Shown here: positions 16,557 to 26,917 of the stretch, piece after piece
How positions within the stretch are numbered: the stretch's first letter is position 1
How the letters are laid out: each line of letters starts with the position of its first letter
Assembly: GCA_015709715.1 (NCBI GenBank)
Contig: CP054184.1
Location: 3,271,001 to 3,335,000 of the forward strand
DNA length: 64,000 nucleotides
Reading direction: 5' to 3'
Source: Nitrospira sp.
Lineage (GTDB): Bacteria > Nitrospirota > Nitrospiria > Nitrospirales > Nitrospiraceae
The notes under the pieces: model-generated
Database searches by the model: none
Seen by the model: only the letters and a program-made list of their open reading frames with translations
What the model was told of the DNA's origin: nothing
Made by a program: the position numbers and the translations under genes

Positions 16557-17879
16557 TCAGCCTTCCATGACGTTCATGACCAGGCCGGTCAATGGCTTCG
16601 GGAAGAAATACGTCGACTTGTGCGGCATACGCTCGCCGGCCGATGCGACGGCCTGCACTTCGGCCACCTTGGTCGGGTTCAGGAGCAGCGCGGCGGTGCC
16701 GGTGCCCTTGAGAACCCAGTCCAGCGCTTCGTGGTCGTCTTTTGTGTACAGGATGGCTTCCTGTTCCTGCTGAGTGGGACAGAGTGCTGTCACGACGTGC
16801 TGCTGCAACAGCGACACATCAAGCCGGTCGCGCGGGGACGTGGCCTTCGAAGGGCGCAGTTCCGAGCGGAGCGTCAACAGGTGATAAGCCTGGTCCTTCT
16901 GCACCGCCAACCCGAACACGGGCGCCGATTGGCCGCGGCTGCGCAATGCCTCAAGAAAATCCCGTCGGACGCCGGTCTCGTTGCCGGAGTTCCACGCGTA
17001 CGACTGAATCTCACACGTTTTTTCGAGCAGATTCTTCGCCTCGGCGACGGCCGGCACGCGGGTGGTCAGCACGCGATGGGTCGGTAGGACGGTGAGGCCC
17101 TTGTCTTCCAAGCTCGCAAACAGCATGAATACGTTGTCGTAGGGCTGCGGGCCGGTCGCGCTGCCGGCCTCTTGCCGCCTGGCGCGGCGATAGTTCAGGG
17201 CTGTTTCGTACCGATGGTGCCCATCGGCGATGAACAGCGGCTTGGTGTGCATCAGCGCCACGACCTTTGCAAGGACGGCGGGATCGGTCACGCTCCACAG
17301 GCGTTGGCGGAACCCCACATCGTCCTGGAAATCGATGCGCGGCTTGCTCGATCCGATGGATTGTTCCAAGAGCGTCAGCACGTCGTTCTGCGGGTCCGAA
17401 TAGAGCGAAATGATGGGGCTGAAATTGGCCCGGCAGGCCTCGAGCAGGTTCAAGCGGTCGGTCTTTGCGGCGGCCCTGGTATTTTCATGCGGGAGAATCT
17501 TCCCGGAGCTGAACTCCTCCAATTGCATCGTGGCCAGAAAGCCCTTGAAGAGACGGGTCGGAGTGCCGGGCGCCGAGTAGGGGGGCTGATATTCGATGGT
17601 GTGATAATACAGGGCCGGGTCCGCATCCCGCTGGAGTGCTCCTGCGGCCATCCAGTCCTTGAGAGCCGCCGCGGCGCGGGTGTATTTGTTGCTCGACGGG
17701 CCGTCGCCGGCCTGTTCATATCCCAACTCCAAACGGATGACGTTGTGTGGGTTGCGGTCGTGCAACGTCTTCTGCAGCGTGCTGTCGATAATATCGTAGG
17801 GTGGCGCGACGACCTGCCGGACATCGCCGACGGTTGCAGGGTTATAGAGAGTGCCGCGGAAGGGAATGATGTGTGCCAT
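16557..17879 (-). CDS. DUF1015 family protein
   Basis: This 440-residue cytoplasmic protein matches the DUF1015 family by its start (IIPFRGTLYNP, VVAPPYDII), the DRNPHNVIRLELG segment and the central IADGHHRYETAL motif. Family members are widespread in bacteria and archaea and have no settled function. The conserved His-rich DGHHRYE suggests a metal or nucleotide site, as inference. The ATG at 17879 has AAGGA about ten bases upstream. It is followed closely by the orphan sigma-54 activator gene and preceded by the polyprenyl synthase gene on the same strand. Confidence 0.85.
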   Translation of the reverse strand: MAHIIPFRGTLYNPATVGDVRQVVAPPYDIIDSTLQKTLHDRNPHNVIRLELGYEQAGDGPSSNKYTRAAAALKDWMAAGALQRDADPALYYHTIEYQPPYSAPGTPTRLFKGFLATMQLEEFSSGKILPHENTRAAAKTDRLNLLEACRANFSPIISLYSDPQNDVLTLLEQSIGSSKPRIDFQDDVGFRQRLWSVTDPAVLAKVVALMHTKPLFIADGHHRYETALNYRRARRQEAGSATGPQPYDNVFMLFASLEDKGLTVLPTHRVLTTRVPAVAEAKNLLEKTCEIQSYAWNSGNETGVRRDFLEALRSRGQSAPVFGLAVQKDQAYHLLTLRSELRPSKATSPRDRLDVSLLQQHVVTALCPTQQEQEAILYTKDDHEALDWVLKGTGTAALLLNPTKVAEVQAVASAGERMPHKSTYFFPKPLTGLVMNVMEG

Positions 17880-17904
17880 GCGGATCTATCCTTTTTCATC
17901 AGTG

Positions 17905-17924
17905 GGGCGGGCAACAGCCCGCCC
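17905..17924. repeat. GC-rich inverted repeat (8-bp stem, 4-base loop)
   Basis: GGGCGGGC and its reverse complement flank the loop AACA between the polyprenyl synthase and DUF1015 genes. It would sit in the leader of the DUF1015 message, about 26 bases before the start codon. No U-run follows on either strand, so it is not a typical terminator. It could be an RNA-stabilising or attenuating hairpin. Confidence 0.45.
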
Positions 17925-17998
17925 GGCGGTGAGCCGGGGTTGTCGTGGAACAGGTACGTCAGCGGAGCGTGGGCATTGACGAAACCGGCGGCGGCGAT

Positions 17999-19003
17999 TC
18001 AGCGGTCGCGGGTGACCATGTAATCGGCGGCGATGGACAGGGCTCGCTTGGCGGTACTGTCGTGGAACAGGTCCAGGTCGCGCTTGGCGGCCGCCACAAA
18101 GGCGCGTGCTCGCTCCATGGCGTAGGCGATGGAGCCGTACTCCTGCATCAAGGCCACGATGCGACGGAGTTCCTCATCCGTGAGGGCCCGCGTCTCCATC
18201 CGATCCTTGATCAACTGCCGATCCTGTTCTGCGCAATGCTGCAATAGGTGCAGCAGCGGAAGCGTGGCCTTGCCTTGTCGCAGGTCTTGGCCGATCGTTT
18301 TGCCCAGATGTTCGCCGTTGGCGGCATAGTCCAGGGTGTCATCCGCCAGTTGAAATGCAATGCCCAGGCGCTGCCCGAACCGGAACAGCACCTCCTGTAA
18401 CTCTTCCGTTGCCCCACCCACGATCGCGCCGATCTTGCAGGCTGCCGCGATGAGCCCTGCCGTCTTGTGCTCGATGATGCGGAGATATTCTGGCTCCGGC
18501 ATCAAGGGGTTGCCGTTGTAATACAACTGCAAGACTTCGCCTTCGGCCATTTTGCGGCAGGCTTCGGAAAGGGCTTCGTTGATACCTTGATTGCGGAAGT
18601 CGACGATCTGGCAGATGGCCCGTGAATAGAGGTAGTCGCCAACCAGAATGCTGATTTGGTTCCCCCACACTTTGCCTGCGGTCCGGCGACCTCGGCGCAA
18701 GTCGGCATCGTCGACGACATCGTCGTGCAGCAAGGTGGCGGTATGGATGAATTCTACGAGACTGCCGAGCACCTGGTGGTCTCGACCGGCGTATCCGCAG
18801 AGATGGGCGCTGAGCAGGACGAAGAGGGGGCGAATCCGCTTGCCGCCGCTGTTGAGGATGTGAGCGGCCACCGTGTTCACGAGGGCGACGCTGGAATCGA
18901 GGTTCTTCCGGATCTGCTCCTCAACCCCGTCCAATTCGCCTCGATACACGTCCCACACGTCAGCCATGCTGTGCAGTGTGAGCGTGGTCGGTCCGTTCGG
19001 CAT
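17999..19003 (-). CDS. Polyprenyl diphosphate synthase (IspB-like)
   Basis: The enzyme condenses isopentenyl diphosphate onto an allylic primer to make the long isoprenoid tail of a quinone. In the 334 residues the first aspartate-rich motif is DDVVD (94-98) and the second is FQLADDTLDY. GGKRIRP at 53-59 binds diphosphate. The pattern is that of octaprenyl or solanesyl synthases. The first ATG (19003) lies seven bases after a -10 box, so the mRNA may be leaderless. A start at Met13 (18967) would better match the E. coli IspB N-terminus but also lacks a ribosome site. Chain length cannot be read from the sequence; menaquinone or ubiquinone supply is inferred. Confidence 0.9.
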   Translation of the reverse strand: MPNGPTTLTLHSMADVWDVYRGELDGVEEQIRKNLDSSVALVNTVAAHILNSGGKRIRPLFVLLSAHLCGYAGRDHQVLGSLVEFIHTATLLHDDVVDDADLRRGRRTAGKVWGNQISILVGDYLYSRAICQIVDFRNQGINEALSEACRKMAEGEVLQLYYNGNPLMPEPEYLRIIEHKTAGLIAAACKIGAIVGGATEELQEVLFRFGQRLGIAFQLADDTLDYAANGEHLGKTIGQDLRQGKATLPLLHLLQHCAEQDRQLIKDRMETRALTDEELRRIVALMQEYGSIAYAMERARAFVAAAKRDLDLFHDSTAKRALSIAADYMVTRDR

Positions 19004-19010
19004 GGGGCGG

Positions 19011-19040
19011 ATAGTAGGGCAGTGAACTCCACTAAGTCAA
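19011..19040 (-). promoter_or_regulatory. Sigma-70 promoter for the polyprenyl synthase gene (leaderless)
   Basis: TTGACT (19035-19040) and TACTAT (19011-19016) are spaced by 18 bases on the minus strand. The -10 ends eight bases from the ATG at 19003, so the first transcribed base should fall at or next to the start codon. Confidence 0.55.
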
Positions 19041-19085
19041 GCGCCAGTCGCTCGATTTGTCGCGCGGATGGCACGGCCGTTCTCT

Positions 19086-19115
19086 TGACAGTTTCCCGTT
19101 GCATCCAGTAAGGTG
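19086..19115 (+). promoter_or_regulatory. Sigma-70 promoter for gltB
   Basis: A perfect TTGACA (19086-19091) and TAAGGT (19110-19115) are spaced by 18 bases. The predicted leader before the gltB ATG at 19240 is about 118 bases, long enough for post-transcriptional control, though no known riboswitch is recognisable in it. Confidence 0.5.
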
Positions 19116-19239
19116 GCTGCTCATTTCATTTCCCCAAAAGGATGGTAGCAGTCACCGTGGTCGTTCGACAGCTTCAACGTCCCCGTATGGGCGTTCTGTT
19201 CTCCAGGTAATTGCCTGCCAGCGTAACGAGACACGTGCC

Positions 19240-22200
19240 ATGAACGTACCAGGACTCCCTCTCAAGCAAGGGCTCTATGATCCGCAGCACGAGAAAGATT
19301 CGTGCGGCGTCGGGTTCGTCGTCGATATCAAGGGGCAGCGGTCGCATCAGATCGTCCAGCAAGGGCTGCAGGTCCTCGAACGTCTGACTCACCGTGGGGC
19401 GCAAGGCTGCGACCCCTGCACCGGTGACGGCGCCGGCATTTTGCTGCAGGTGCCCCACGAGTTCTTCAAGCGCGTCGTGAAGGACAGCGGGATCAAGCTT
19501 CCCGGCGCGGGCGAATATGGCGTGGGCATGGTGTTCTTGCCGCCCGATGCCGATGCGCGCGCTCAATGCGAGACCGTGTTTGCTCGTGTCATCAAGGACG
19601 AAGGGGCGAAACTGCTCGGTTGGCGCGATGTGCCGGTGAAGAGCGACGCCATCGGGCCGGTGGCGCGCTCCACCGAACCCTTCATGCGGCAGGTGTTCAT
19701 CGCCCGCGGGATTTTTACGGAGGACGAGTTCGAACGGCGCCTCTACGTCATTCGCAAGTCGGTGGAACGGGCGGTGCGCGAATCCGCCATCGAAGGCCGG
19801 GAGTACTTCTACATTCCCAGCCTGTCCAGCAGCACGATTGTCTATAAGGGCCTGCTCCTCCCGCATCAGATTCCACAGTACTATCAGGACCTGACCGACA
19901 GCAGTCTGACCAGCGCCTTGGCGCTCGTTCACTCGCGGTTCAGCACGAATACGTTCCCGACCTGGCCGCTGGCCCATCCCTATCGCTACATTTGCCATAA
20001 CGGTGAGATCAACACGCTCAAGGGCAATGTCAATTGGATGCGCGCTCGGCAAGGCCGGCTGAACTCCGAGCTGTTCGGCGAAGACATGACAAAGCTGTTC
20101 CCGATCGTCTACGAGAGCCAGAGCGATTCGGCCAGTTTGGATAACGCGCTGGAATTTTTGGTGCTCGGCGGCCGTTCCTTGCCGCACGCCATGATGATGT
20201 TGATTCCCGAGCCGTGGGTGGCCAACCCGCAGATGGACTTGGACCGCCGCGGTTTCTACGAATACCACGCTGCGATGCAGGAACCCTGGGACGGACCGGC
20301 GGCCGTCTGTTTCACCGACGGCAAGTTGATCGGCGCCACCCTGGATCGGAACGGGTTGCGACCCTGCCGGTACCAGGTCACCACCGACGGTTTGGTCGTG
20401 CTGGCCTCCGAAGCCGGCGTCTTGCCGATGGATCCGCAGAAGATCCGCCAGAAGGGCCGGTTGATGCCGGGCCGGATGTTTCTCGTGGACACCGTGCAGG
20501 GCCGCATCATCGACGACGAGGAAGTGAAAGCCGACATCGTGCGGCGTAAGCCCTACCGGTCGTGGGTCACCGAACACCGCATCTCGTTGGACGAATTGCC
20601 GGAACCGATCAACGTGCCGCAGCCGGACCATCCCACGATCCGGCAACGTCAACAGGCGTTCGGTTATACGGTCGAAGAACTCAAGATGGTCATCACGCCG
20701 ATGGTGGTCGACGGGCAGGAAGCTATCTCCTCGATGGGAACGGATACGCCGCTGGCCGTGTTGTCCGATCGGCCGCAGCTGCTCTTCAAGTATTTCAAAC
20801 AACTGTTCGCGCAGGTGACGAATCCGCCCATCGATCCGATCCGGGAAGAGCTGGTGATGTCGCTGACCACCAGCATCGGGCCGAAGCCCAATCTGATGGA
20901 TGAGAACCCCGAGTCCTGCCGCCGCATCCGGGTCAAGCAGCCAATCTTGACGAATGCCGACCTGCAAAAGATCCGCGAGCTGGCCGACCCGCATTTCAAG
21001 AGCAAGACGTTGAAGATGTTGTTCCGGGTGGCCGAGGGGCCGGAAGGGCTGGGCGCCGCGGTGGACGACCTGTGCAAGCAGGCCTCGCAGGCGATCCGCG
21101 AAGGGTACAAGTTCCTCATTCTCAGCGACCGTGGGGTAAATGAAGACTATGCGCCCATTCCGAGCCTGCTCGGCGTGGCGGCGGTGCATCATCATCTGGT
21201 CCGGGAATGCACCAGAACCGAAGTCGGCCTCACGGTCGAAACCGGCGAACCGCGCGATGTGCATCACTTCGCCTGCCTCATCGGGTACGGCGCCGGCACG
21301 GTCAATCCCTACCTCGTGTTCGAATCGCTCGTCGACCTGGAGCGCGATGGGTACCTACCCGAAGGCCTCGACGCTCAGACGGCGGAGGGTAAATACATCA
21401 AGGCCATCAACAAGGGCCTGCTCAAAATCTTCTCGAAGATGGGCATTTCCACCGTGCAGTCCTATTGTGGCGCGCAGATTTTCGAGGCGATCGGCTTGAA
21501 TCGTGAACTGATCGATCGGTATTTCACCGGCACGCCGTCCCGCGTGGAAGGCATCAGCATCCGCGAGATCGGCGAGGAGTCGTTGCGCCGTCACCGTGTG
21601 GCCTATGAGCCGGTGCCGATCCGGCAATTGGATTTCGGCGGAGAGATCCATTACCGCATCCAAGGCGAGCATCACAATTGGAACCCCGACACCATCTATA
21701 AACTGCAGCACGCGACGAGAAATAATGATCCTAAGACCTTTGCCGAGTTCTCTCAACTCGTGAACGATGAGAGCAAGCGGCGGTCGAATTTGCGCGGCCT
21801 GCTGGATTTCAAGTACCTGCCGGAGCCGATTCCATTGGAGGAGGTTGAGCCGGCTAGAGAGATCGTCAAGCGGTTCACCACCGGGGCCATGTCTTTCGGC
21901 TCGATCAGCAGGGAAGCGCACGAGACGCTGGCCGTCGCCATGAACCGGCTGGGCGCGAAGAGCAATACCGGTGAGGGCGGGGAGGACCCCGAGCGATTCA
22001 CCCCGCTTCCGAACGGCGATTCCCGCAACAGCTACATCAAACAGGTCGCGTCCGCGCGATTCGGCGTCACGAGCCATTACCTCGTCAATGCCAAGGAACT
22101 GCAGATCAAGATGGCGCAGGGTGCCAAACCGGGCGAGGGCGGCCAGCTGCCGGGCCATAAGGTCGACGAAAACATCGCGCGGCTGCGGTATTCGACGCCT

Positions 22201-23760
22201 GGAGTGCAGCTGATTTCGCCGCCTCCGCACCACGACATCTATTCGATCGAAGACCTGGCACAGCTGATCTTCGATCTGAAGAACGCCAATGCCGATGCGG
22301 CCGTCTCCGTCAAGCTGGTCTCCGAAGTCGGCGTCGGGACCGTGGCGGCGGGTGTCGCCAAGGCCCATGCGGACAAGGTGCTCATCAGCGGGGATTCCGG
22401 CGGCACCGGCGCATCGCCTCTGTCGTCCATCAAGTATGCGGGTATTCCGTGGGAGTTGGGGTTGGCGGAAACGCACCAGACCCTCGTGCTCAATGACCTG
22501 CGCGGTCGCATCCGTGTCGAGACCGACGGCCAGATGAAAACCGGGCGTGATGTGGCCATCGCGGCCTTGCTCGGCGCGGAAGAGTACGGGTTTGCGACAG
22601 CGCCGCTCATCGTCGAAGGCTGCATCATGATGCGGAAGTGCCACCTGAACACCTGTCCGGTCGGCATCGCGACGCAGGATCCGGTGCTGCGCAAGAAGTT
22701 CACGGGGCAGCCCGATCATGTGGTGAACTTCTTCTTCTTCGTAGCCGAAGAGCTTCGCCAGATCATGGCCAAGCTCGGATTCCGCACGGTCAACGAGATG
22801 GTGGGCCGCGTGGATAAGCTCAAGGTGCAGAAGGCCGTCGACCATTGGAAGGCGAAGGGACTTGATCTTGCGCCGCTGCTCGCGATGCCCGATGTAGGGC
22901 CGGACGTGGCGCGCTATTGTGTGCAAAAGCAGGATCACGGCATCGCCGACATTCTGGACCGGACGTTGATCGAACGATGTGCGCCGGCTATCGAGCGGGG
23001 GGAGAAGGTGTCGCTCGAGCTGCCGATTCGCAATCTGAACCGCACCGCCGGGACCATGCTCTCCAGCCGGATTGCTAAGAAGTACGGTCTGGAAGGGCTG
23101 CCTGCCGACACCATCACGATCAAGTTCAACGGCTCGGCCGGACAGTCCTTCGGAGCCTTCCTCTCGCGCGGCATCACGCTCATTTTGGAAGGCGAGTCGA
23201 ACGACTACATCGGTAAGGGACTGTCCGGTGGAAAGATCATCGTATTCCCGCCGAAACAGTCTCTCTTTACGCCGGAAGAAACCATTCTGGTCGGTAACAC
23301 GTCGCTCTACGGCGGGACGCAAGGCGAAGCCTACTTCTACGGCATGGCCGGTGAGCGGTTCGCCGTGCGGAACAGCGGGGTGCGAGCCGTCGTCGAAGGC
23401 ACCGGTGACCACGGCTGCGAATACATGACCGGCGGCGTGGTGGTGGTGTTGGGGCGAACCGGGCGAAACTTCGCGGCCGGCATGTCGGGCGGCGTGGCCT
23501 TCGTGCTCAATGAACTGGACAAGTTCCAGTCACGCTGCAACCTCGGTATGGTCGAGCTGGAGCAGGTTGCGAGCGAAGATGATAAGAAGCTACTGCACGA
23601 CATGATCACCTCGCACTTCCTCTACACCGGCAGCCGGAATGCCAAGCGGATTCTGGATGCCTGGGAAGTCATGTTGCCGAAGTTCGTGAAAGTTATGCCG
23701 ATCGATTACAAGCGTGTCTTGGCCGAGCGAAAGGCCGCCGCGGCCAAGAGTGCCAAATAA
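19240..23760 (+). CDS. gltB: Glutamate synthase, large subunit
   Basis: This 1506-residue enzyme makes two glutamates from glutamine and 2-oxoglutarate. The N-terminal class II amidotransferase begins after a 21-residue propeptide, with C22 (DSCGVGF) as the catalytic N-terminal cysteine once it is removed. The central domain and FMN-binding synthase domain ([26 protein letters not shown]) follow. The 3Fe-4S motif is visible as C-x5-C-x4-C ([15 protein letters not shown], coded near 22620-22660). The C-terminal beta-helix GXGXG domain ends the protein. The ATG at 19240 is chosen because it gives the usual propeptide length; the frame is open upstream to 19057 without a ribosome site. gltD follows after 23 bases. 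Together with glutamine synthetase it assimilates ammonia. Confidence 0.97.
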   Translation: MNVPGLPLKQGLYDPQHEKDSCGVGFVVDIKGQRSHQIVQQGLQVLERLTHRGAQGCDPCTGDGAGILLQVPHEFFKRVVKDSGIKLPGAGEYGVGMVFLPPDADARAQCETVFARVIKDEGAKLLGWRDVPVKSDAIGPVARSTEPFMRQVFIARGIFTEDEFERRLYVIRKSVERAVRESAIEGREYFYIPSLSSSTIVYKGLLLPHQIPQYYQDLTDSSLTSALALVHSRFSTNTFPTWPLAHPYRYICHNGEINTLKGNVNWMRARQGRLNSELFGEDMTKLFPIVYESQSDSASLDNALEFLVLGGRSLPHAMMMLIPEPWVANPQMDLDRRGFYEYHAAMQEPWDGPAAVCFTDGKLIGATLDRNGLRPCRYQVTTDGLVVLASEAGVLPMDPQKIRQKGRLMPGRMFLVDTVQGRIIDDEEVKADIVRRKPYRSWVTEHRISLDELPEPINVPQPDHPTIRQRQQAFGYTVEELKMVITPMVVDGQEAISSMGTDTPLAVLSDRPQLLFKYFKQLFAQVTNPPIDPIREELVMSLTTSIGPKPNLMDENPESCRRIRVKQPILTNADLQKIRELADPHFKSKTLKMLFRVAEGPEGLGAAVDDLCKQASQAIREGYKFLILSDRGVNEDYAPIPSLLGVAAVHHHLVRECTRTEVGLTVETGEPRDVHHFACLIGYGAGTVNPYLVFESLVDLERDGYLPEGLDAQTAEGKYIKAINKGLLKIFSKMGISTVQSYCGAQIFEAIGLNRELIDRYFTGTPSRVEGISIREIGEESLRRHRVAYEPVPIRQLDFGGEIHYRIQGEHHNWNPDTIYKLQHATRNNDPKTFAEFSQLVNDESKRRSNLRGLLDFKYLPEPIPLEEVEPAREIVKRFTTGAMSFGSISREAHETLAVAMNRLGAKSNTGEGGEDPERFTPLPNGDSRNSYIKQVASARFGVTSHYLVNAKELQIKMAQGAKPGEGGQLPGHKVDENIARLRYSTPGVQLISPPPHHDIYSIEDLAQLIFDLKNANADAAVSVKLVSEVGVGTVAAGVAKAHADKVLISGDSGGTGASPLSSIKYAGIPWELGLAETHQTLVLNDLRGRIRVETDGQMKTGRDVAIAALLGAEEYGFATAPLIVEGCIMMRKCHLNTCPVGIATQDPVLRKKFTGQPDHVVNFFFFVAEELRQIMAKLGFRTVNEMVGRVDKLKVQKAVDHWKAKGLDLAPLLAMPDVGPDVARYCVQKQDHGIADILDRTLIERCAPAIERGEKVSLELPIRNLNRTAGTMLSSRIAKKYGLEGLPADTITIKFNGSAGQSFGAFLSRGITLILEGESNDYIGKGLSGGKIIVFPPKQSLFTPEETILVGNTSLYGGTQGEAYFYGMAGERFAVRNSGVRAVVEGTGDHGCEYMTGGVVVVLGRTGRNFAAGMSGGVAFVLNELDKFQSRCNLGMVELEQVASEDDKKLLHDMITSHFLYTGSRNAKRILDAWEVMLPKFVKVMPIDYKRVLAERKAAAAKSAK

Positions 23761-23783
23761 CCGGGCAGAGGGACCGTTACCAG

Positions 23784-25217
23784 ATGGGTGATCCAAAGGG
23801 CTTTTTGAAATATGCCCGCGAGGGGCCGAAGCGGAAACCGGTCGAGCTGCGCATACTCGATTGGAAGGAAATGTACGAGCCCATCAGCGAGGATAAGCTC
23901 AAGATCCAGGGCGCGCGCTGCATGGATTGCGGCGTACCCTTTTGTCAGGGTAATACCGGCTGCCCTGTGGTGAACCTGATTCCCGAATGGAACGACCTCG
24001 TGTATCGGGGGCGCTGGAAAGACGCGCTCAAGGCCCTCCATACCACGAATAATTTTCCTGAATTCACCGGCCGCCTCTGCCCCGCTCCTTGCGAAGGAGC
24101 CTGTGTGTTGGGCATCAACAGTGATCCGGTCTCGATTCGCATCATTGAATGGAACATCATCGACCGCGGGTTCAATGAGGGGCTGGTCGAACCGGCCTTG
24201 CCCGTCAGGAAAACGGGAAAGACGGTGGCGATCGTGGGTTCTGGACCGGCGGGGTTGGCCGCTGCCCAACAGCTGGCGCGAGCCGGGCACAGCGTGACGG
24301 TCTTCGAAAAGGCAGATCGAATCGGTGGGCTGCTGCGTTACGGGATCCCGGACTTCAAGATGGAGAAGTGGGTCATCGACCGGCGTCTGGAACAGATGAA
24401 GACGGAAGGGGTCGAGTTCAGAACCGGCGTAGCCGTCGGCACGGATATCACCGGCGAACAGTTGCGCCGGCAATTCGACGCTGTCGGGCTGACCATGGGA
24501 GCCGAACTCGCCCGCGACCTGCCCGTGCCTGGGCGAGAGCTCAAGGGCATCCACTTCGCCATGGAGTACCTCACCCAGCAGAACAAGCGGACTGCAGGCA
24601 TCCCCGTCACGGAAGAACCGATTACCGCCAAGGGCAAGCGGGTCGTCATCATCGGGGGCGGCGACACGGGGTCTGATTGCTTAGGGACAGCGCATCGACA
24701 GGGATGCAGCGAAGCGCACCAATTCGAACTGTTGCCCGAGCCTCCGCCGTCGCGCGCGACCTCCACGCCTTGGCCGCTGTGGCCCATGATGCTGCGCACG
24801 TCGCATGCTCATGAAGAAGGCTGCGACCGCCAGTGGAGCGTCTCCACCACCAAGTTCACCGGCCACAACGGTCATGTGACCAAGCTCCATGCCAACCGCG
24901 TGCAGTTCGAAAACGGCAAGTTCGTGCCGGTGCCCAACAGCGATTTCGAGTTGGATGCCGACCTCGTCCTCCTCGCCATGGGCTTCACCGGTCCCGTGCG
25001 CAACGGCCTCCTCGATAGCCTCGGAGTCGCCTATGATGCGCGCGGCTGCGTGACCGTCGATACCGACTTCATGACCAACCTCGACGGCGTCTTCGCCGGC
25101 GGCGACACCAAACGCGGCGCTTCGCTGATCGTGTGGGCCATCGCCGAAGGCCGCAAGATGGCGGCGGGGATCAATCAGTACCTCGAAGCGGGCAAGTCGG
25201 CGAAGAAAAGCCGCTGA
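23784..25217 (+). CDS. gltD: Glutamate synthase, small subunit
   Basis: This 477-residue flavoprotein passes electrons from NAD(P)H through FAD to the large subunit. N-terminal cysteines (ARCMDCGVPFC, TGCP, RLCPAPCEGAC) bind two 4Fe-4S clusters. The FAD Rossmann motif is VGSGPAGLAAA near 150, the NAD(P)H site is IIGGGDTGSDC near 291, and the C-terminal FAD motif is VFAGGDTKRGASLIVWA. Length and layout are those of standard bacterial GltD. It is the second gene of the gltBD operon. Confidence 0.96.
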   Translation: MGDPKGFLKYAREGPKRKPVELRILDWKEMYEPISEDKLKIQGARCMDCGVPFCQGNTGCPVVNLIPEWNDLVYRGRWKDALKALHTTNNFPEFTGRLCPAPCEGACVLGINSDPVSIRIIEWNIIDRGFNEGLVEPALPVRKTGKTVAIVGSGPAGLAAAQQLARAGHSVTVFEKADRIGGLLRYGIPDFKMEKWVIDRRLEQMKTEGVEFRTGVAVGTDITGEQLRRQFDAVGLTMGAELARDLPVPGRELKGIHFAMEYLTQQNKRTAGIPVTEEPITAKGKRVVIIGGGDTGSDCLGTAHRQGCSEAHQFELLPEPPPSRATSTPWPLWPMMLRTSHAHEEGCDRQWSVSTTKFTGHNGHVTKLHANRVQFENGKFVPVPNSDFELDADLVLLAMGFTGPVRNGLLDSLGVAYDARGCVTVDTDFMTNLDGVFAGGDTKRGASLIVWAIAEGRKMAAGINQYLEAGKSAKKSR

Positions 25218-25463
25218 ACATCCTGCCAGCGTCGTTCTCGCCTCCTCACGCCGATCATCGGCAACATATCGATGAGCCAGATTGGCCCGAGAACGTATCA
25301 GGAGTACCTCCCCTAAAGTCAGCGGGCCTTGCTAGCAAGAAAGCTGTGATGGAGGAGGGGCTTCGTTTGCTGGTGAAAGTGCATCGGCATAAACGCAGTC
25401 GTCGATTTCGAGGGAAGATCGTGTTTGATGGTGACGCTCCCAATAAAAAGGAATGCAGTGACT

Positions 25464-25901
25464 ATGACGCAACAAACCTATCCCCGCAGCCCCAAAGTCT
25501 TTCTTGGCGGCATCGCTCACCTGGCGCGGTTGATCGACAAGATTCGCCTGCGCCATGCGGGCAAGATTCAAGATTACAACTACATCACGGTCGGGTTCGA
25601 TAAATATCTGATCGACTTTTTGCAGATCGATCCGAAGGCCTTCGAGCAGCGGGTGTTGGCGGGTGGAAGCGACGATGAGTTGTTGGCCTGGGTGAAGGCC
25701 AACGGCCGAACGCATTCCGATAACGAGATTGCGCAATGGTCGAAGGGGCTCCTAACCGGTGGGCCGAAGGACGACGCGGCACGGCAGCGGTATCAGGGGC
25801 GCCTGCAAGAAATCGCCACGAAGCGCGGCGTACCGGTGACCGCTCTGCCTCCGGCGACAACCTGGGTCGATGCGATCGAGTTGGATGAAGGGCGGATGTA
25901 G
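25464..25901 (+). CDS. DUF5069-like small cytoplasmic protein
   Basis: This 145-residue protein contains PRSPKVFLGGIAHLARLIDKIR, followed by YNYITVGFDKYLIDFLQID and a helical C-terminal half; this pattern is that of the DUF5069 family. There is no signal peptide or membrane helix. The function of the family is unknown. ATG 25464 is chosen because the conserved part begins nearby and AAAGGA lies upstream. It is 246 bases downstream of gltD, with nothing recognisable in between, so it is likely transcribed separately. Family assignment is from memory of the motif pattern. Confidence 0.68.
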   Translation: MTQQTYPRSPKVFLGGIAHLARLIDKIRLRHAGKIQDYNYITVGFDKYLIDFLQIDPKAFEQRVLAGGSDDELLAWVKANGRTHSDNEIAQWSKGLLTGGPKDDAARQRYQGRLQEIATKRGVPVTALPPATTWVDAIELDEGRM

Positions 25902-26081
25902 TTACCGCACCTCGGCCCATCCGTTGGATTGCGACTTGAAAATGACGGCACGGGATGCGGCAAGGATCAGAAACGGCGCCATGAGCCTTGGTCACTCGAA
26001 CCATCGTCGATCTCTGGACGGGTACTCCTCACCCTCCCACACTGCCCGGTGGCTGCGAAGGTGTGTGGATTTGAAGAGCGC

Positions 26082-26576
26082 TCACGCCTTCGGCTTGACT
26101 TGGATGACGCGGACATCGAGGACGATCGCTTTTCCAGCCAACGGATGGTTGAAGTCAATGACCGCCGACTCGGGCGTCAGGGTGACGACGGTGAACGGCT
26201 GACCTTCCGAGGTGGTCATGATGTCGCTCGTTGATGCGGTCGAAGGGAGCTGAGCCCTCGCCACGGTCATTTTCTTCTGTGCGTCGTACTGTCCAAGCGC
26301 CTGATCCGCAGCGAGTTCAACTCGCTTTCCCTCTCCGGCATGCATGCCGGCAAGCGCCTGTTCTAGGCTCGGAATCAGTTCGTTGGCGCCGTGGGTATAT
26401 TCGCTGCGATGTGATGGGATCATCAGGTGTTCAGTCGGTATGCGGATGGTTAGTTCCAACGTGACCTTGGCGCCATTTTCAATCGATGGTTGATCGGTTT
26501 GGGCGAACAACTGGCTACTGCTCATCGAAAGGCACAACACCACCAACGAGATGAGTCGGGTTCCGTGGTCAATCAT
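26082..26576 (-). CDS. Exported FKBP/SlyD-like peptidyl-prolyl isomerase
   Basis: This 164-residue protein has a signal peptide (about 1-25, ending LFAQ). An FKBP domain interrupted by an insert-in-flap region follows, the SlyD layout. The motif DFNHPLAGKAIVLDVRV near the C-terminus is diagnostic for SlyD-type FKBPs. SlyD itself is cytoplasmic with a His-rich metal tail; this protein is exported and has no such tail. It would assist folding or proline isomerisation in the periplasm. It follows a small exported protein on the same strand with a 50-base gap, so the two are probably co-transcribed. Confidence 0.8.
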   Translation of the reverse strand: MIDHGTRLISLVVLCLSMSSSQLFAQTDQPSIENGAKVTLELTIRIPTEHLMIPSHRSEYTHGANELIPSLEQALAGMHAGEGKRVELAADQALGQYDAQKKMTVARAQLPSTASTSDIMTTSEGQPFTVVTLTPESAVIDFNHPLAGKAIVLDVRVIQVKPKA

Positions 26577-26626
26577 TGTGGATCTCCTTCGGCAAAGGGC
26601 TGTGCCGGTTGGCGCTATCGACCGGG

Positions 26627-26917
26627 CTATGGCGCCGGGGGCGAAAGCTTGATGACCTTGATCACGCGATCTTCCGGGTCGAGTTCCAGGCTGCAGGTGT
26701 CGCCTTTCTGTACATCTCGGATGACATCGACCGAGATGGCCTGCACGGTCCAGACCTGTCCATCTATCGTGCGGAACGTGATTCGTGGAACGGTGAGATC
26801 GATGGCCTCGATGCTGACTCGAGTATAGGCCATCGCTGCATGGGCAACCTCGGGGGAGGTTGTGATCTCGAGAATCGGACTAAGAAGACAGAGCGTGAGC
26901 AAGAGATGTTTCAGCAT
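26627..26917 (-). CDS. Small exported protein of unknown function
   Basis: This 96-residue protein has a signal peptide (MLKHLLLTLCLLS, likely cleavage after AHA near residue 27) and a mature part of about 68 residues that looks all-beta. It contains the pattern ITFRTIDGQVWTVQAISVDVIRDVQKGD, like a small SH3/OB-type barrel. The start at 26917 is supported by GGAGGAAAG. It precedes the exported SlyD-like gene. I do not recognise a named family. Proteins of this shape are often found in multiple copies in Nitrospira genomes, but that is recollection and not shown here. Confidence 0.7.
   Translation of the reverse strand: MLKHLLLTLCLLSPILEITTSPEVAHAAMAYTRVSIEAIDLTVPRITFRTIDGQVWTVQAISVDVIRDVQKGDTCSLELDPEDRVIKVIKLSPPAP

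Noticed and set aside
17905-17924. Hairpin between the polyprenyl synthase and DUF1015 genes as a terminator
   Set aside because: No U-run follows on either strand, so it is listed only as an inverted repeat.
19069-19083. Sigma-54-like sequence upstream of gltB
   Set aside because: TGGCACG is present, but the essential GC at -12 reads TC. A sigma-70 promoter with perfect -35 overlaps the same place.
19174-23412. Two very long antisense open frames opposite gltB (697 and 685 codons)
   Set aside because: They mirror the codon structure of gltB in a GC-rich genome, have Arg/His/Gln-heavy composition without domains, and lack ribosome sites. gltB on the other strand is certain.
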